The translations under genes and the position numbers were made by a program. The notes beneath the pieces were generated by a model. The model was not told where the DNA came from, searched no databases, and saw nothing but the letters and a program-made list of their open reading frames with translations. A stretch of 64,000 nt of DNA, from NCBI GenBank assembly GCA_026168455.1, contig CM047427.1, forward strand, positions 16,753,201 to 16,817,200, given 5' to 3'. The DNA is from Theocolax elegans (lineage: Eukaryota > Arthropoda > Insecta > Hymenoptera > Cerocephalidae). Numbering within the stretch: the stretch's first letter is position 1; each line of letters begins with the position of its first letter. This document shows, one piece after another, positions 43,069-53,715 of this stretch.

Positions 43069-43771
43069 ATGAATTGCAGAACTTTATGTAATTTGGATGA
43101 TTTTTGCCAAATATCTTCTAGTAGAAGAAAATTATTCTACTAAAAAATTTATGGATCGATCAATATGCTTTAATACCCACATAAAACAGAAAATGCATAT
43201 TATATATAAGAATTTCTTAGAAAAAAAATATTAAAGAAACATTGATAGAAATAATAGAACTGTCAAAAGAATATAAATTACTTTATTTATTCAGCATACC
43301 AAAACCAAGTTTACTCAACATGTATTTAAATTTATATTTACAATTTTTTCACCCAACTTCTGTACTTGATTTGAAATCATGTAGTCGTTATTCATATGAA
43401 AATTATAATGGAGTCACAGTCGTAGCAAAAGAAAATTTGAAAACAGGTATTATATTTCGCTGCATATTTGGAATATATAAGAGTATAACTCCAGCTGAAG
43501 AGAAAACATTGGAGGGACTAAAACTTAATTTTTCAATGTTGCGTACAAGCAGTACACCATCCACCAAAATCCTTTTGGGAACCTTATCTTTTGTGAATCA
43601 TGATTGCAGTCCAAATGTTGAATATGTATCTACTTCAAAACATATGGCATCATTAAAAACTATAAAGGATGTAAGTAAAGGTGAAGAGATTTTCGTCAAA
43701 TACAGTGATGAATATTTTGGATACAACAATGTAGAATGTGAATGTGATACATGTCTCTTAAATCAAAATAG
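43069..43771 (+). pseudogene. KMT5/SUV4-20-like SET-domain protein fragment
   Basis: The main open part (43242-43771) encodes a SET domain of the KMT5 type: SRYSYENYNGVTVVAKENLK, then the catalytic core GTLSFVNHDCSPNVEYV, the TIKDVSKGEEIFVKYSDEYF segment and the post-SET ECECDTC. It ends at a GTAAGT donor. Known KMT5B/C enzymes methylate histone H4 lysine 20. Upstream, 43069-43240 holds the N-terminal part in a different frame. It is broken by an extra T near 43100-43107 and by an A-run that also shifts the duplicate at 42226. The frameshift shared by both copies predates the duplication. Function is doubtful. Confidence 0.65.
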
Positions 43772-43850
43772 TAAGTAATTTGAAATATTACATATATTTT
43801 ATCTTTTATATATCACTGGTAGAAAATTAAATCTAAAAATATAATGTATA

Positions 43851-45521
43851 ATATATATGGGTGGTTCTCTGTGACATCGAAGATGAAAAAAATAAATATT
43901 GCTATAACCGTGGGAATATGTTTTAGAGGTATCCAGTAGTTCTCCTGAATTTTTTCAGATTTTTTCTGGGCCATAATTTTAAGTTACAGAGAGTCAAAGT
44001 TGACATTTTAGCACTTTTTTGCATTATATACCCATTTTCATGAATTTTTAGCTCCCAGGGGATGCATTTTTCACTAAAAACATAAGTATGACTTTTTTTG
44101 TAAAATTTTCCGAACTTTTCATTAAAAATACTTTTAAAGACATAAATGTATGCTGTCACACTCTTGTAAGCCATTTAAACCTTAAATAGTGAAAATCAGC
44201 AATTCTGCTCCAGACTCTGGAAACCTAATACTGTCTAAAAGATGTCTTTTTATAGTCAGAAACTGCCTATAAATTTCCAGCGTGGGTCTAAATCATTAAG
44301 ATTACTTATGATCAAAATATCTGGGAAAAGTACCCAAAATATTAATAGAAATGTATATTTGTTGCCTTATAACGATGAATCTAGTAGCATGATCATTGCA
44401 AAAAAATTTATGCACTTACCTTGGAATGGTAGAAAAGTATCTCCACTTGTTTCAGTATCCATCTAATCCCCTGTAAGCTGCTAAAAATACAAATATTATT
44501 ATAAAATTATAAAAAATTATTTTTTAAACATTTATAATGCTGGATTTTTAGTTTTATAGCCCTTACAAGAATTATAATACTAATCTGAAGGATTACTATA
44601 AAAGTATCATCATTATTATTATTATTATTCAGCAATACATTGTTTAGATTTCACAAACTTGTCACTGTCACGTTATCATATTATTCATTATAATTATATA
44701 TCCGATTTATTTATATATCTTTTGTATTAAATACGTATATTCAGTTATTGTAATAATGATGTTTATATATTTATAGCAATCCTTCAGATTAGTATTATAA
44801 TTCTTGTAAGGGATGTAAAACTAAAAATTCAGCATTATAAATGTTTAAAAATTAATTTTTTACATTTGTATAATAATATTTGTATTTTTAGCAGCTTACA
44901 GGGGATTAGATGGATACTGAAACAATTGAAGATACTTTTCTACCACTCCAAGGTAAGTGCACAAATTTTGTTGCAATGATCATGCTAATAGATTCATCGT
45001 TATAAGGCAACAAATATACATTTCTATTAATATTTCGGGCACTTTTCCCGGATATTTTGACCATAAGTGATCTTAATGATTTAGACCCACTCTGGAAATT
45101 TTTAGGCAGTTTCTGACTATAAAAAGACATCTTTTAGACAGTATTAGGTTACCAGAGTCGGAGCAGAATTGCTGATTTTCACTATTTAAGGTTTAAATAG
45201 CTTACAAGAGTGTGACAGCATACATTTATGTCTTTAAAAGTATTTTTAATGAAAAGTTCGGAAAATTTTACAAAAAAAGTCATACTTATGTTTTTAGTGA
45301 AAAATGCATCCCCTGGGAGCTAAAAATTCATGAAAATGGGCATATAATGCAAAAAAGTGCTAAAATGTCAACTTTGACTCTCTGTAACTTAAAATTATGG
45401 CCCAGAAAAAATCTGGAAAAATTCAGGAGAACTACTGGATATCTCTAAAACATATTCCCACAGTTATAGCAATATTCATTTTTTTCATCTTCGATGTCAC
45501 AGAGAACCACCCATATATATA
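43851..45521. mobile_element. 1.67-kb fold-back element with about 730-bp arms
   Basis: The outer ends are GGGTGGTTCTCTGTGACATC on the left and its complement on the right (GATGTCACAGAGAACCACCC). The arms extend inward to about 44590 and 44780, with high identity. Mirror-image open stretches occur in both arms but have no recognisable domain. The centre is an unpaired AT-rich loop. Flanking TATATA obscures the target duplication. Confidence 0.8.
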
Positions 45522-46174
45522 TGTGTGAAACAGGTATTTTGATTGCATTATATTTGAATAATATATAGCTTTTTAACGTATTTAAACGTTATATTATTTA
45601 ATATATTGATAAATAAAGGTAAAAAATTACTTAATTCAGTCAAAAAGTGACAATATATTGATTATTATGACGTGGTAATTTACCTCATATGATAAATATA
45701 AAATAGATAGTGAGAATATCGAAATACGTTGCGGTTCGGATAAATAGAAAACTTTATTAGGTTTTAGGGATAGAAACCCCGTAAACACAAAAATATATAC
45801 ATCGTTGAAAAATACAATAAAATAAATTAACAAATAAAATTTTAACAAATAAAAGTAACAATAGAAAATAAAAAGTACATAAAAATAAATAAAAAATAAA
45901 AACGCAAGTAAGTCGAATAAAATATATAAATAAAAATCAAAATAAAAATAATAAATGCAAGTAAGTCGATATTACGATGAAACATATAAGAGAATGAGCG
46001 ACGAATGATGAGCGCAAAAATAAAAATGAAAATACAAAAATAATAGAATAAAATAAGATAAAATAAGACAAAATAAAGAAGTACAATATAATAAAATAAA
46101 AAAAAATGAAATAATAAACAGAAAATAGGTAAATATTACAAGAGTTAATAAATATCACAGCGCAAGTTTAAACA
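45522..46174. other. AT-rich 3' region of the truncated LINE
   Basis: Bases about 45835-46130 are dominated by AAATAAAA/AAATAAGA-type runs. They probably represent the 3' UTR and tail of the minus-strand LINE plus simple sequence. No gene is seen. Confidence 0.4.
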
Positions 46175-47330
46175 TTAATCTTCAGCATTCTCCTCATTCA
46201 GTATCGACAGATCGCTTACATTAGCAATATTACACATAACACTTATATCACTAAAGTCGCTTAAGTGGGGACGGATTAGATTTTCGCGAGTTGCTCTTTC
46301 CTCCCAAGCTATGGAGTCGAGGCGAAGAAAATGAGCGAAGACAGATGATTTGAATGTGATGATGTGGGATGGGTCGAATGACGTGATAGAGAGCGAATTT
46401 AACTGCTTAGTGGCCGTGATGACAAATGATTTGTGAAGCGATTCAGTGCGAGGAGGAAAGTAGGTCAACGGTTTAGGGGGATGACGAGATGAGATGCGTT
46501 GATCAGATGAGCTGCTAAGTTTGATGAAGTGATCTGCTAGGTAGTGAGGAGAATTATGCGACAAAATGATATATGATAAAGAGGTAATGAAGAATAATCG
46601 TCTCGACTCAACAGATAGCCAGCCCAACTTCAACCTATAGGGCGTCACATGGTCAAATCTACGCAAGTTTCCCCAAACAAATCTGACGCAGGCATTGAGG
46701 AGCCTCTGGAGCTTTAAGTTTCTGGTCTGGTCCAAGTCGTTATAGACCGCGCAAGCGTAATCGAAGTGGGGTAGTATTAAGGCTTCAACAAGAAATTTAC
46801 GGGTGCTTCTGGAGAAAGCACGTTTATGAAAACGTAGTGAACGTAAAATTCCGTGCACCCTCTGAGAAATTGCTAATACGTGTTTGGACCAGTCCAGAGT
46901 GGGCAGTAGCCAGACGCCAAGTGATTTTACTTGATTTTCGTAATGGAGATACTTATTCAAAAGCTTAACTCGCGGGGCAGTGGTTAGGTCTATACGCGAG
47001 ACATATGCCTTACTGCCCAGGATCATTACTTTAGTTTTGTTAATGTTTAGGTCTAAACCATTAAGGGAAACCCAGGACGCAACCGCATTAACATCATGTG
47101 TAATTCGCTGGACACCCAATTCGAATTCGCCCGGAGGAAAGGAGTAGTAAACCTGGGCATCATCGGCATAAGTCATATGATTGCTGTACTCAAGAACATC
47201 CGGGATATCATTAATAAAAACTGAAAAAAGCAATGGACCCAAAACACTGCCCTGCGGTACGTCTGAATTGACCCCAAGCCAGTGGAGCAGACGCCTAATT
47301 CATCTACCACCGCTTGCGAACGACCGACCA
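46175..47330 (-). pseudogene. 5'-truncated non-LTR retrotransposon RT fragment
   Basis: The minus-strand frame from about 47330 has [20 protein letters not shown] followed by the catalytic [12 protein letters not shown] and [16 protein letters not shown], then a thumb and C-terminal region of about 230 aa with no RNase H, ending at a stop at 46175. The [11 protein letters not shown] and YADD motifs indicate a LINE RT, probably of the Jockey/CR1 group. The endonuclease and the first RT motifs are absent, as expected of a 5'-truncated insertion. The truncation point lies beside an inverted copy of the repeat at 41300-41800. Confidence 0.8.
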
Positions 47331-47599
47331 AGTAGTGAAAAAACCATTTAGTTTTACCGATTTAGTTCGAACTGCATATTTTTCATTAGTGTTGCTTCAT
47401 GAATTAATCCATTAAATAGATCATGGCGAAATATAGACAAATCATACTTTTATAACAAATAAAATGATGAAATACGGATTCGGACTACTTTAGTTTGACA
47501 AAACCGCATTCTGACGACCTGTACTGAATTTGACTGAAATCCGTTATTCAATTGCTGTTGCGCAATACCATGAACCTTTAGGTTAATTTTATTTGAATC

Positions 47600-49083
47600 T
47601 TTAGATATCAGAGCAGGCAAGTTGTACAAAACGGTACCAGTATTATTAACGAATCTTGAAAGAGAAGGGCTGAATATATATGTTAAACATAGAACTGCAG
47701 CCGGTATACATGAAGATAATAAATTTATATTCGCCGTTCCAACTTCCGACTCAAAAGCTAGTAGATATTTATCTGCTCGCGAAGTATTAAGGAAATACAT
47801 TACAATTTGCAATGATGAACACCCGGAAAGACTGAGAGGAACATTTTTTAGAAAAAATATATCATTTATAGCACTAAGCTGAGAATTAACAGATTATCAA
47901 AGAACAGATTTGTATTATTGCTTAGGACATACTGCAGCCATGAATAAAAATGTGTATGCACAAAACGAATTTCTGCGACAAGTCTTCTTAGTTGGACCAG
48001 TACTGTTAAAAGCATCATGTGCATATAAAAACAACGATATTAATAAGATTATCGGAACGAGGATGCTGGTGAAGAAAGCAGCGCAGACGCAGCAGAATAC
48101 GACAAATGCTTGGCAAAAATTGGTGTAAATGAAACAAATTCTAAACAAATTGAAAATTCTAAAGTTCTTAAATTAGATAATAAAAAATTACATGGGAAAC
48201 GTGAACAAAGGAACAGTAATTCAGGTAATGTAAAAAATCGTACCAAGTAGTTCAATAGTATATTACGAGACCAGTGCAAGAATATCTTACTTACACTTGT
48301 ATCGTATTTTTTGTTAAACGTTCGAAAAGTTTCGTTTTTACACGAAGTCTTGAAAAATTTTTATTTTTAAGGTAAATTTGTTACTAATTTAGACTGAAAG
48401 AGTAAGCAATTTAAAAGATGTCATATCATGTTTACAAAAAAATTTAGCTCTGAAATTAATTATCCAATCATAATTTATTCTTAGTTTTAAAAACTGAAAA
48501 ATAAGAGAAAATAAATATACAAATTAACGAGCATTTTGGCTAGTATACAAATTAATATTCAATATTGTAGTTTTAGATAAATACGTACCAGAAAATGAAG
48601 ATTCAAGAACATCAGATGAGGACGTTACTCTGACAAATAGAAGGAAACGTTCAATGACTGTAGCTATGCCTCTTAAAAAGTCAAGAAATTTCTGGACCAC
48701 TGAAGAAAAAACAGCTTTAAGAGAATTATATGAAAAAATTTTACAAGGTGAACATATTCCCGGAGCTGAAATACAATGTTTGATAAATAATACACCAGCT
48801 ATGATACAAAATAAGCATACGATTCTTTTGGTAACAAGCCACTTACAAGGTTGGGAAAAAAACCAGCTATGTAAGGGCTAATTCTACTGGAAAACCGAAA
48901 ACTTCAAACGAAAAGAGCAATATTCATATAAGTATTTATAACATTTTCCAAAAACACATAGATAATAAGAGAGTTCCAACAATTAATGAATGTATACATG
49001 CTATGAAACTATCCCCAAATCTTAGAAATTACAAATGCGATGGTATTCTCCAATTAGTAAAAACTGCAATCCACAAATGTTAA
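47600..49083 (+). pseudogene. Crypton-like tyrosine recombinase with SANT/Myb-like C-terminus, decayed
   Basis: The frame at 47622-47882 reads TAAGIHEDNKFIFAVPTSDS and then RLRGTFFRKNISFIAL. After an in-frame TGA at about 47880 it continues YYCLGHTAAMNKNVYAQNE. The LRGT-x-RK arginine box and the GH-x-Y region match the C-terminal catalytic part of tyrosine recombinases, as in animal Cryptons. An acidic linker in another frame runs to a GTAATG donor near 48225. An exon from about 48570 encodes RNFWTTEEKTALRELYEKIL, a SANT/Myb-like helix set. A related frame-shifted segment, KRVPTINECIHAMKLSPNLR, ends at TAA 49081-49083. Several stops and shifts show that it is inactive. Confidence 0.6.
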
Positions 49084-49414
49084 GCGAAATGTTATAAGTG
49101 TTTATAATTAACATTTGAAATTTTATTTTAAAATGAGCAATTTTATAATTCCTTTTTATAATTGCAATATTAGTAATTCATTCAAAAGATTGTAGAAGCA
49201 AAATTTTGATTTGTTATTGTTTATCTGAAAACACAATGTAATGTGGAAGTGTTGTTTTAAGAATAACTTATTTGTCATTATGTAGAACGTATACATAAAA
49301 TTCAATTTTAGTTTTCAGATGATCATAATATTAGAACATTTTCTTTATTTTGAGTATATAATAAGTACTCATTTATTTATATTTTGTCGTTATTAAAATT
49401 TTATTGTTCGGTAA
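49084..49414. other. AT-rich, nothing recognised
   Basis: No exon, repeat or RNA feature is visible. Confidence 0.4.
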
Positions 49415-49832
49415 TATGTATATATATATATAATAATATCGGTCTCTCCGAACTAAATGCTTTACTTTTAGAATAAAGCAGGCCTATCGTACTCTTTGTC
49501 CACTCTGGCTGGTAGCTTTTCCCACCACCAGAGGGACACGACTATCTCTCTACACTCGTTGAAGAGATCGTCGTCTATTTTCTATATATATAGCCGCAGA
49601 ACATCTTGCTGGCGTCGCAGATCATCTTGTGACAGGCGTCTAAGGTAAGGTCTACAGTTCCTTACTGAGGAGTCCAAGCTGGAGATTGAGGACGAAACGC
49701 CTTTAATTATTTTAAAAGGCCGTGCTCTGGGAAATTCCACCAACCATAGTGGACACGAGTACGATAGGCCTGCTTTATTCTAAAAGTAAAGCATTTAGTT
49801 CGGAGAGACCGATATTATTATATATATACATA
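49415..49832. mobile_element. about 418-bp MITE with long terminal inverted repeats
   Basis: The left arm TATCGGTCTCTCCGAACTAA...GGCCTATCGTACT (to about 49493) is repeated inverted at the right (AGTACGATAGGCC...TTCGGAGAGACCGATA), about 70-85 bp per arm, both ending in TATATA tracts. The interior holds CTGGCGTCGCAGATCATCTT and no coding sequence. Confidence 0.8.
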
Positions 49833-50195
49833 TTACTTTTATGTTCGTTAACTATCTTAAAATTTTGCATAATTATAAAGTTCTTGTAGAGAAATACTAG
49901 AGAAAATAGATCTGAGTATATTTGTATACATGTAATTTTAAATATGCTAGTAAATGTCATACCTCTAAAATTTATTTAAAATTAAAGATCAATTAATGTA
50001 TCATTTATATTTATATTTATTTAAATAATCAAGTATATATTTTTCTTTATTTATTTGTATATAAGTAACTGTTCACATCCTCAATCTTGAAGATTATCAA
50101 AAGAAAAATAAAAAAAATTATTTTGGTCTTCTATTTCTTTTTCTTCGAGTGGATTTGATAGTAGATTATCCAGTTCATCCAATTTTGCAGATAAT

Positions 50196-50552
50196 TTTAT
50201 TTTTTTTGGTTTTTTAAGCGATCTTGTAGAACAATTCACAGGATGTTGAATAAATTTAACACCTTTTCTTTTAATTAAAAATTGCGACGTTTCGTCTGAT
50301 TATATTTTCAGACCTCTTCTGGCACAATATTGAAAATAAGTTTAGCTCAACATCGAGCCATGTCAACCAAGGACTCAGTCCGCTTTGACATGGCTCGATG
50401 TTGAGCTAAACTTATTTTCAATATTGTGCCAGAAGAGGTCTGAAAAGATAATCAGACGAAACGTCGCAATTTTTAATTAAAAGAAAAGGTTTTAATTATA
50501 TTCTACATCCTGTGAATTGCCCTACAAGATCGCTTAAAAAACCAAAATAAAA
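50196..50552. repeat. fold-back repeat (copy A)
   Basis: About 175-bp arms: the left runs from TTTTTTAAGCGATCTTGTAG to CTCAACATCGAGCCATGTCA, and the right is the inverse. The right arm contains GAAGAGGTCTGAAAAGATAA followed by CAGACGAAACGTCGC, a pattern reminiscent of 3' regions of Penelope-like elements, though this is uncertain. The same structure recurs at about 53891-54246. Confidence 0.75.
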
Positions 50553-50639
50553 TAATGGAGGGTAACTATCCACAACAATTTTATTTTTTGTCAATTTGTT
50601 AAACAATCGTTATAATCATCCATAATGAATTACTCTAGC

Positions 50640-51122
50640 AATACTGCTGCTCTAATAAAAATAAAAATACACTCTGTACGACCTCACGTCCCAGGTACCG
50701 ATCAGGAGACTATTCCCCACCAACCCCTCAAGCAGAGGGAAGCCGTTGTAGTCGTTAGGCATTTATGGGAATTGAACCCAACTTAGCACGGGCTGTGCGC
50801 TACCACACCTGGATTTTGGCTAACAGTCTTCTAAAGAAGCCCTGCGTTGGTAGAGTGAGTTTTTCACCTCTAATTACTAAGGCTACGCCAGGCATCCGTA
50901 GCTGGATGTTATCCTGGTCTTGTATGCAGAAGTCCAATTTAACCTACTAAAGTTGGCACAATTTACTTGAGCCTACAGACGTGAGCTCCAGTGTTGTGAA
51001 GCGGACTTTCTTGCAGCCAAGGCGAACCTTGGAGGTTTCCCACTGCCCCTATCTACGATTTAGCGAAACCACTGCCAAGGGAACGGGCTTGGGGTTGCTC
51101 GGTATGTTAAGTTAGGCCTTGG
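50640..51122 (-). other. probable viral 3' noncoding region, copy A
   Basis: This lies immediately downstream of the RdRp stop on the minus strand. GC content is higher than in the surrounding host DNA and like that of the viral coding part. No long frame is supported. Copy B holds the same sequence at about 54335-54816. The precise virus/host boundary is not visible. Confidence 0.4.
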
Positions 51123-53419
51123 CTACAAAGAGGGGGGTGGGATTGCTTGGTGGACCATAGATATAAGAGGAGACGATACTGTGGAATTAGTTTTAGGTAC
51201 AGTTATTTTGGTCCTAGAAGAGCACGGAAGGTAAGGAGTAGAGTGTTGTCTCCTGTATGAGCGCGAGTAACTCGAGCGCTCTTTGGTTCCATAAAATCTT
51301 CCAATCCTGTTTGGTGTATACAGGGTTGATGTCCAAGTAGGAAAGAAGGACTTTACACGGGAATTAATCTCCAAAGATAAGGTGGGATGGAGACAGTAGC
51401 GTAGGACTCCGTTGTAGCCATGGGCAGCTGTCAAAAGTAAGTGGAGGGGGAAAGCTGACCCTGCATGTATAGCATCAGATATGAATTTCCTTGCTTCATC
51501 GAAAGATCCTTGGTTGTCGGAGACATATGACAAGACAAATTGTAGAGTCTCAAGTTCTGAATAACCTAGAGCGATCATCGTGGTATTTACGCTCTTGAAA
51601 GGGGAGAGGGAGGCACAAGCTGTGATGCCCTGTATCATGTTCTTGGGGTCGGATTCGGGTAATTCGGGATCCCGTACCATTGCAGTTATTACCTGGGTTA
51701 GATAAGTCGGAGGTAACCTACAGCGATTCGGGGGATTTATTTTACTAACCCGAGGAGGAGTATCACTCCAGCCAATTGGCGTATACCAGTCAGCATCATA
51801 AAAGCCAACTAGCTGTGGCTGCCAAAATAAGTGTTCATAGCTCTTGAAAAACTTGGCCCATATTTTCTTGTATAGTTTTATAGGGTCGAAGTGTAGACTG
51901 GGATTTTATCACATCGATATAGTTGGCTATTTTACAACTCTCACTCAGATTTTCAACCAGAATGTCGAGGTTCTCACCGACCTTACGACTAACAAAGGTG
52001 ATCCAGTCGGATGTCATATGCCCAGGGAGTTGTTGCATGACATTTTCGACTCGGAAGTCAACGTTATGGTGTGGTAAGTCAATGCAGGTGGGTCTGGTAG
52101 CTAGGTAGGGAGGGGGACAATCATACCCCCCATCTGTGGTGGAGTGCCACTTGAGTGCCTTTGGGATGGTGATAGGCGTTCTGTCGTTGGTACCCGCTCG
52201 TGAACGACCCCAATAATTCGATACGTCGGTATGTAAAATGAAGAGACTTATGTGCGGTAATCCTCGTCTTGCCAGAGTTGATAGTGAGTTGGTGAGACTA
52301 GACAACTGCTGAAGTGGCATGCAGCTGGTAGCATTTTGGATAGGACGAAGGAACAGGTTAATGAGGGCTCGACCCCCAGTCGCCTTCCCATGGGTACTGA
52401 GGACCCGAAGAAATTCCCCTCGAGATGTGCCAAACATTTGCTTCTTGGGATTAAAGATGAAACCCATACGATTCATCACCTTATACAGAGTGGCAGTCCA
52501 GAGTGACGAGGTGTTGCTTACCCACACGTCATCACCTTGATGTACGTGGTATAGGTTTTGTGGAGACAAACCGTAATGTAATAGCACTAGGTTACTCGCG
52601 ATTTTGAAGTAAATTAGGTTGCATATAGTATTGATGAGGTCTGTGGAACGTGCCGACAACGTATTCGATAGGGGGTTCAGTGTATAGTTTGGAGGCATAT
52701 TCACTGGCTTTGATAGTCTCCGACCATCCACGTTTGTTAATTTTGCACTCTTTTCCATCTATGATTAGGTGTTCGCCGGAACTACTGCCAGAGGTCATCC
52801 ACTCGCTTCTCCGCAATAGAAAATTCTCAAAGCTTTCACTAGGTATCTTCACTGGGATAAGCTGTAAGAGGATAGATGTGGCTTCAGTGCGAAACAGGTC
52901 GTAGAAATGGGCATCTCGTGCTTCGTATGCCTCCTTATCTTCCCGCCAGGGTAGATCCTTGGTAATGACATCACTAACCCGAATGTGACGAGTTTGTGTG
53001 GTGCGGTTTGCGCGTTCTTGATGCCAGTCAGTTACCATATTTGAGCGGCCTATTGCTAATTTCCAATAAGCGTATTTCACTACTAAATCATCTGAGACAA
53101 TAATGCCGGTAGGTGTAGCTCCATAACGGCGCAGGCAAGTGGAGAAAGCTTTTAAATTGTTTTGTAATTGGTGCACCCCAGTCATTGTCAGTCGGCTCTC
53201 GGTAATATAATGATAAAATGGGTCTTTATGAACTACATTAACATAATGATGGCCAGGACTACGAGAACAAGGGGTTGGAATGTGCCGTAAGACCCTATTA
53301 ATTCGAGAAGATACGAGGTTCTTGCCCAACTTGGGTGTTAGAGGAAAAGCTTGGTAATAAAAAACTTTCCAGCTGTCATGCAAAGCAGCATTTAAATAGG
53401 CACAGACGTTCGTTGACAT
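51123..53419 (-). pseudogene. endogenous totivirus-like RdRp, copy A
   Basis: Three successive minus-strand frames cover the polymerase: 53419-52592, 52758-51835, and about 51845-51123. Landmarks are a finger motif (SEWMTSGSSSGEH), a motif-B-like segment split across the first two frames, the catalytic motif C (YHVHQGDDVWVSN), and a downstream KKQMFGTSRGEFLRVL. This combination is typical of RdRp_4 polymerases of totiviruses (Ghabrivirales). I see no clear motif A (D-x4-5-D), and the spacing before motif B is short, so an internal deletion is likely. At least two frameshifts make it non-functional. The start at 53419 abuts a MITE, and the frame remains open into the viral part beyond it. Confidence 0.8.
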
Positions 53420-53420
53420 A

Positions 53421-53715
53421 TCGTCGGGTGGGAGGAAAAGGGTGCTACTTTCGAAATAGCGGTGAAAAAGGTTCTAATTCGGATGAGCGGTGAAAAAGGT
53501 TCTAATTCGGATGAGCGATGAAAAAGGTTCTAATTCGAATGAGCGGTGAAAAAGGTTCTAATTCGGATGAGCGGTGAAAAAGGTTCTAATTCGGATGAGT
53601 GGTGGAAAAGGTACTACTTCAAAAGAGCGATAAAAAGGTCTGAAGTTGGATGAGCGATAATTAAGGAAAATAAAATTAAAAAATTATAATTAATCCACTT
53701 AGCTTTTTTTGTTTG
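53421..53715. mobile_element. TA-flanked MITE, copy A, truncated by the tandem junction
   Basis: The left terminal repeat TCGTCGGGTGGGAGGAAAA follows a TA at 53419-53420. Next come seven units of a 28-bp repeat (GGTGAAAAAGGTTCTAATTC core) at about 53459-53650, then AT-rich sequence up to 53715, where unit B begins. The right terminal repeat is missing here but present in later copies. Confidence 0.8.

Larger units (their letters stand above)
50020..53715. repeat. tandem unit A: 3.7-kb duplicated block containing the viral RdRp region
   Basis: TTTAAATAATCAAGTATATA begins at 50020 and again at 53716, and the following 3.69 kb is repeated almost completely (53716 to about 57411). Unit A contains a fold-back repeat, a viral 3' noncoding region, an RdRp-like pseudogene and a truncated MITE. 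At the A/B junction the MITE stops within GTTTGTTT, where only about 3 bp of homology with the unit start is visible. Confidence 0.9.

Noticed and set aside
43923..45448. Paired mirror frames inside the 1.7-kb fold-back element
   Set aside because: They have no recognisable motif and are low in complexity. They are explained by the inverted repeat.
50765..50950. 61-codon plus-strand frame repeated at 54459
   Set aside because: It is identical in the tandem copies because the block is duplicated. It is antisense to the probable viral 3' noncoding region and has no domain.
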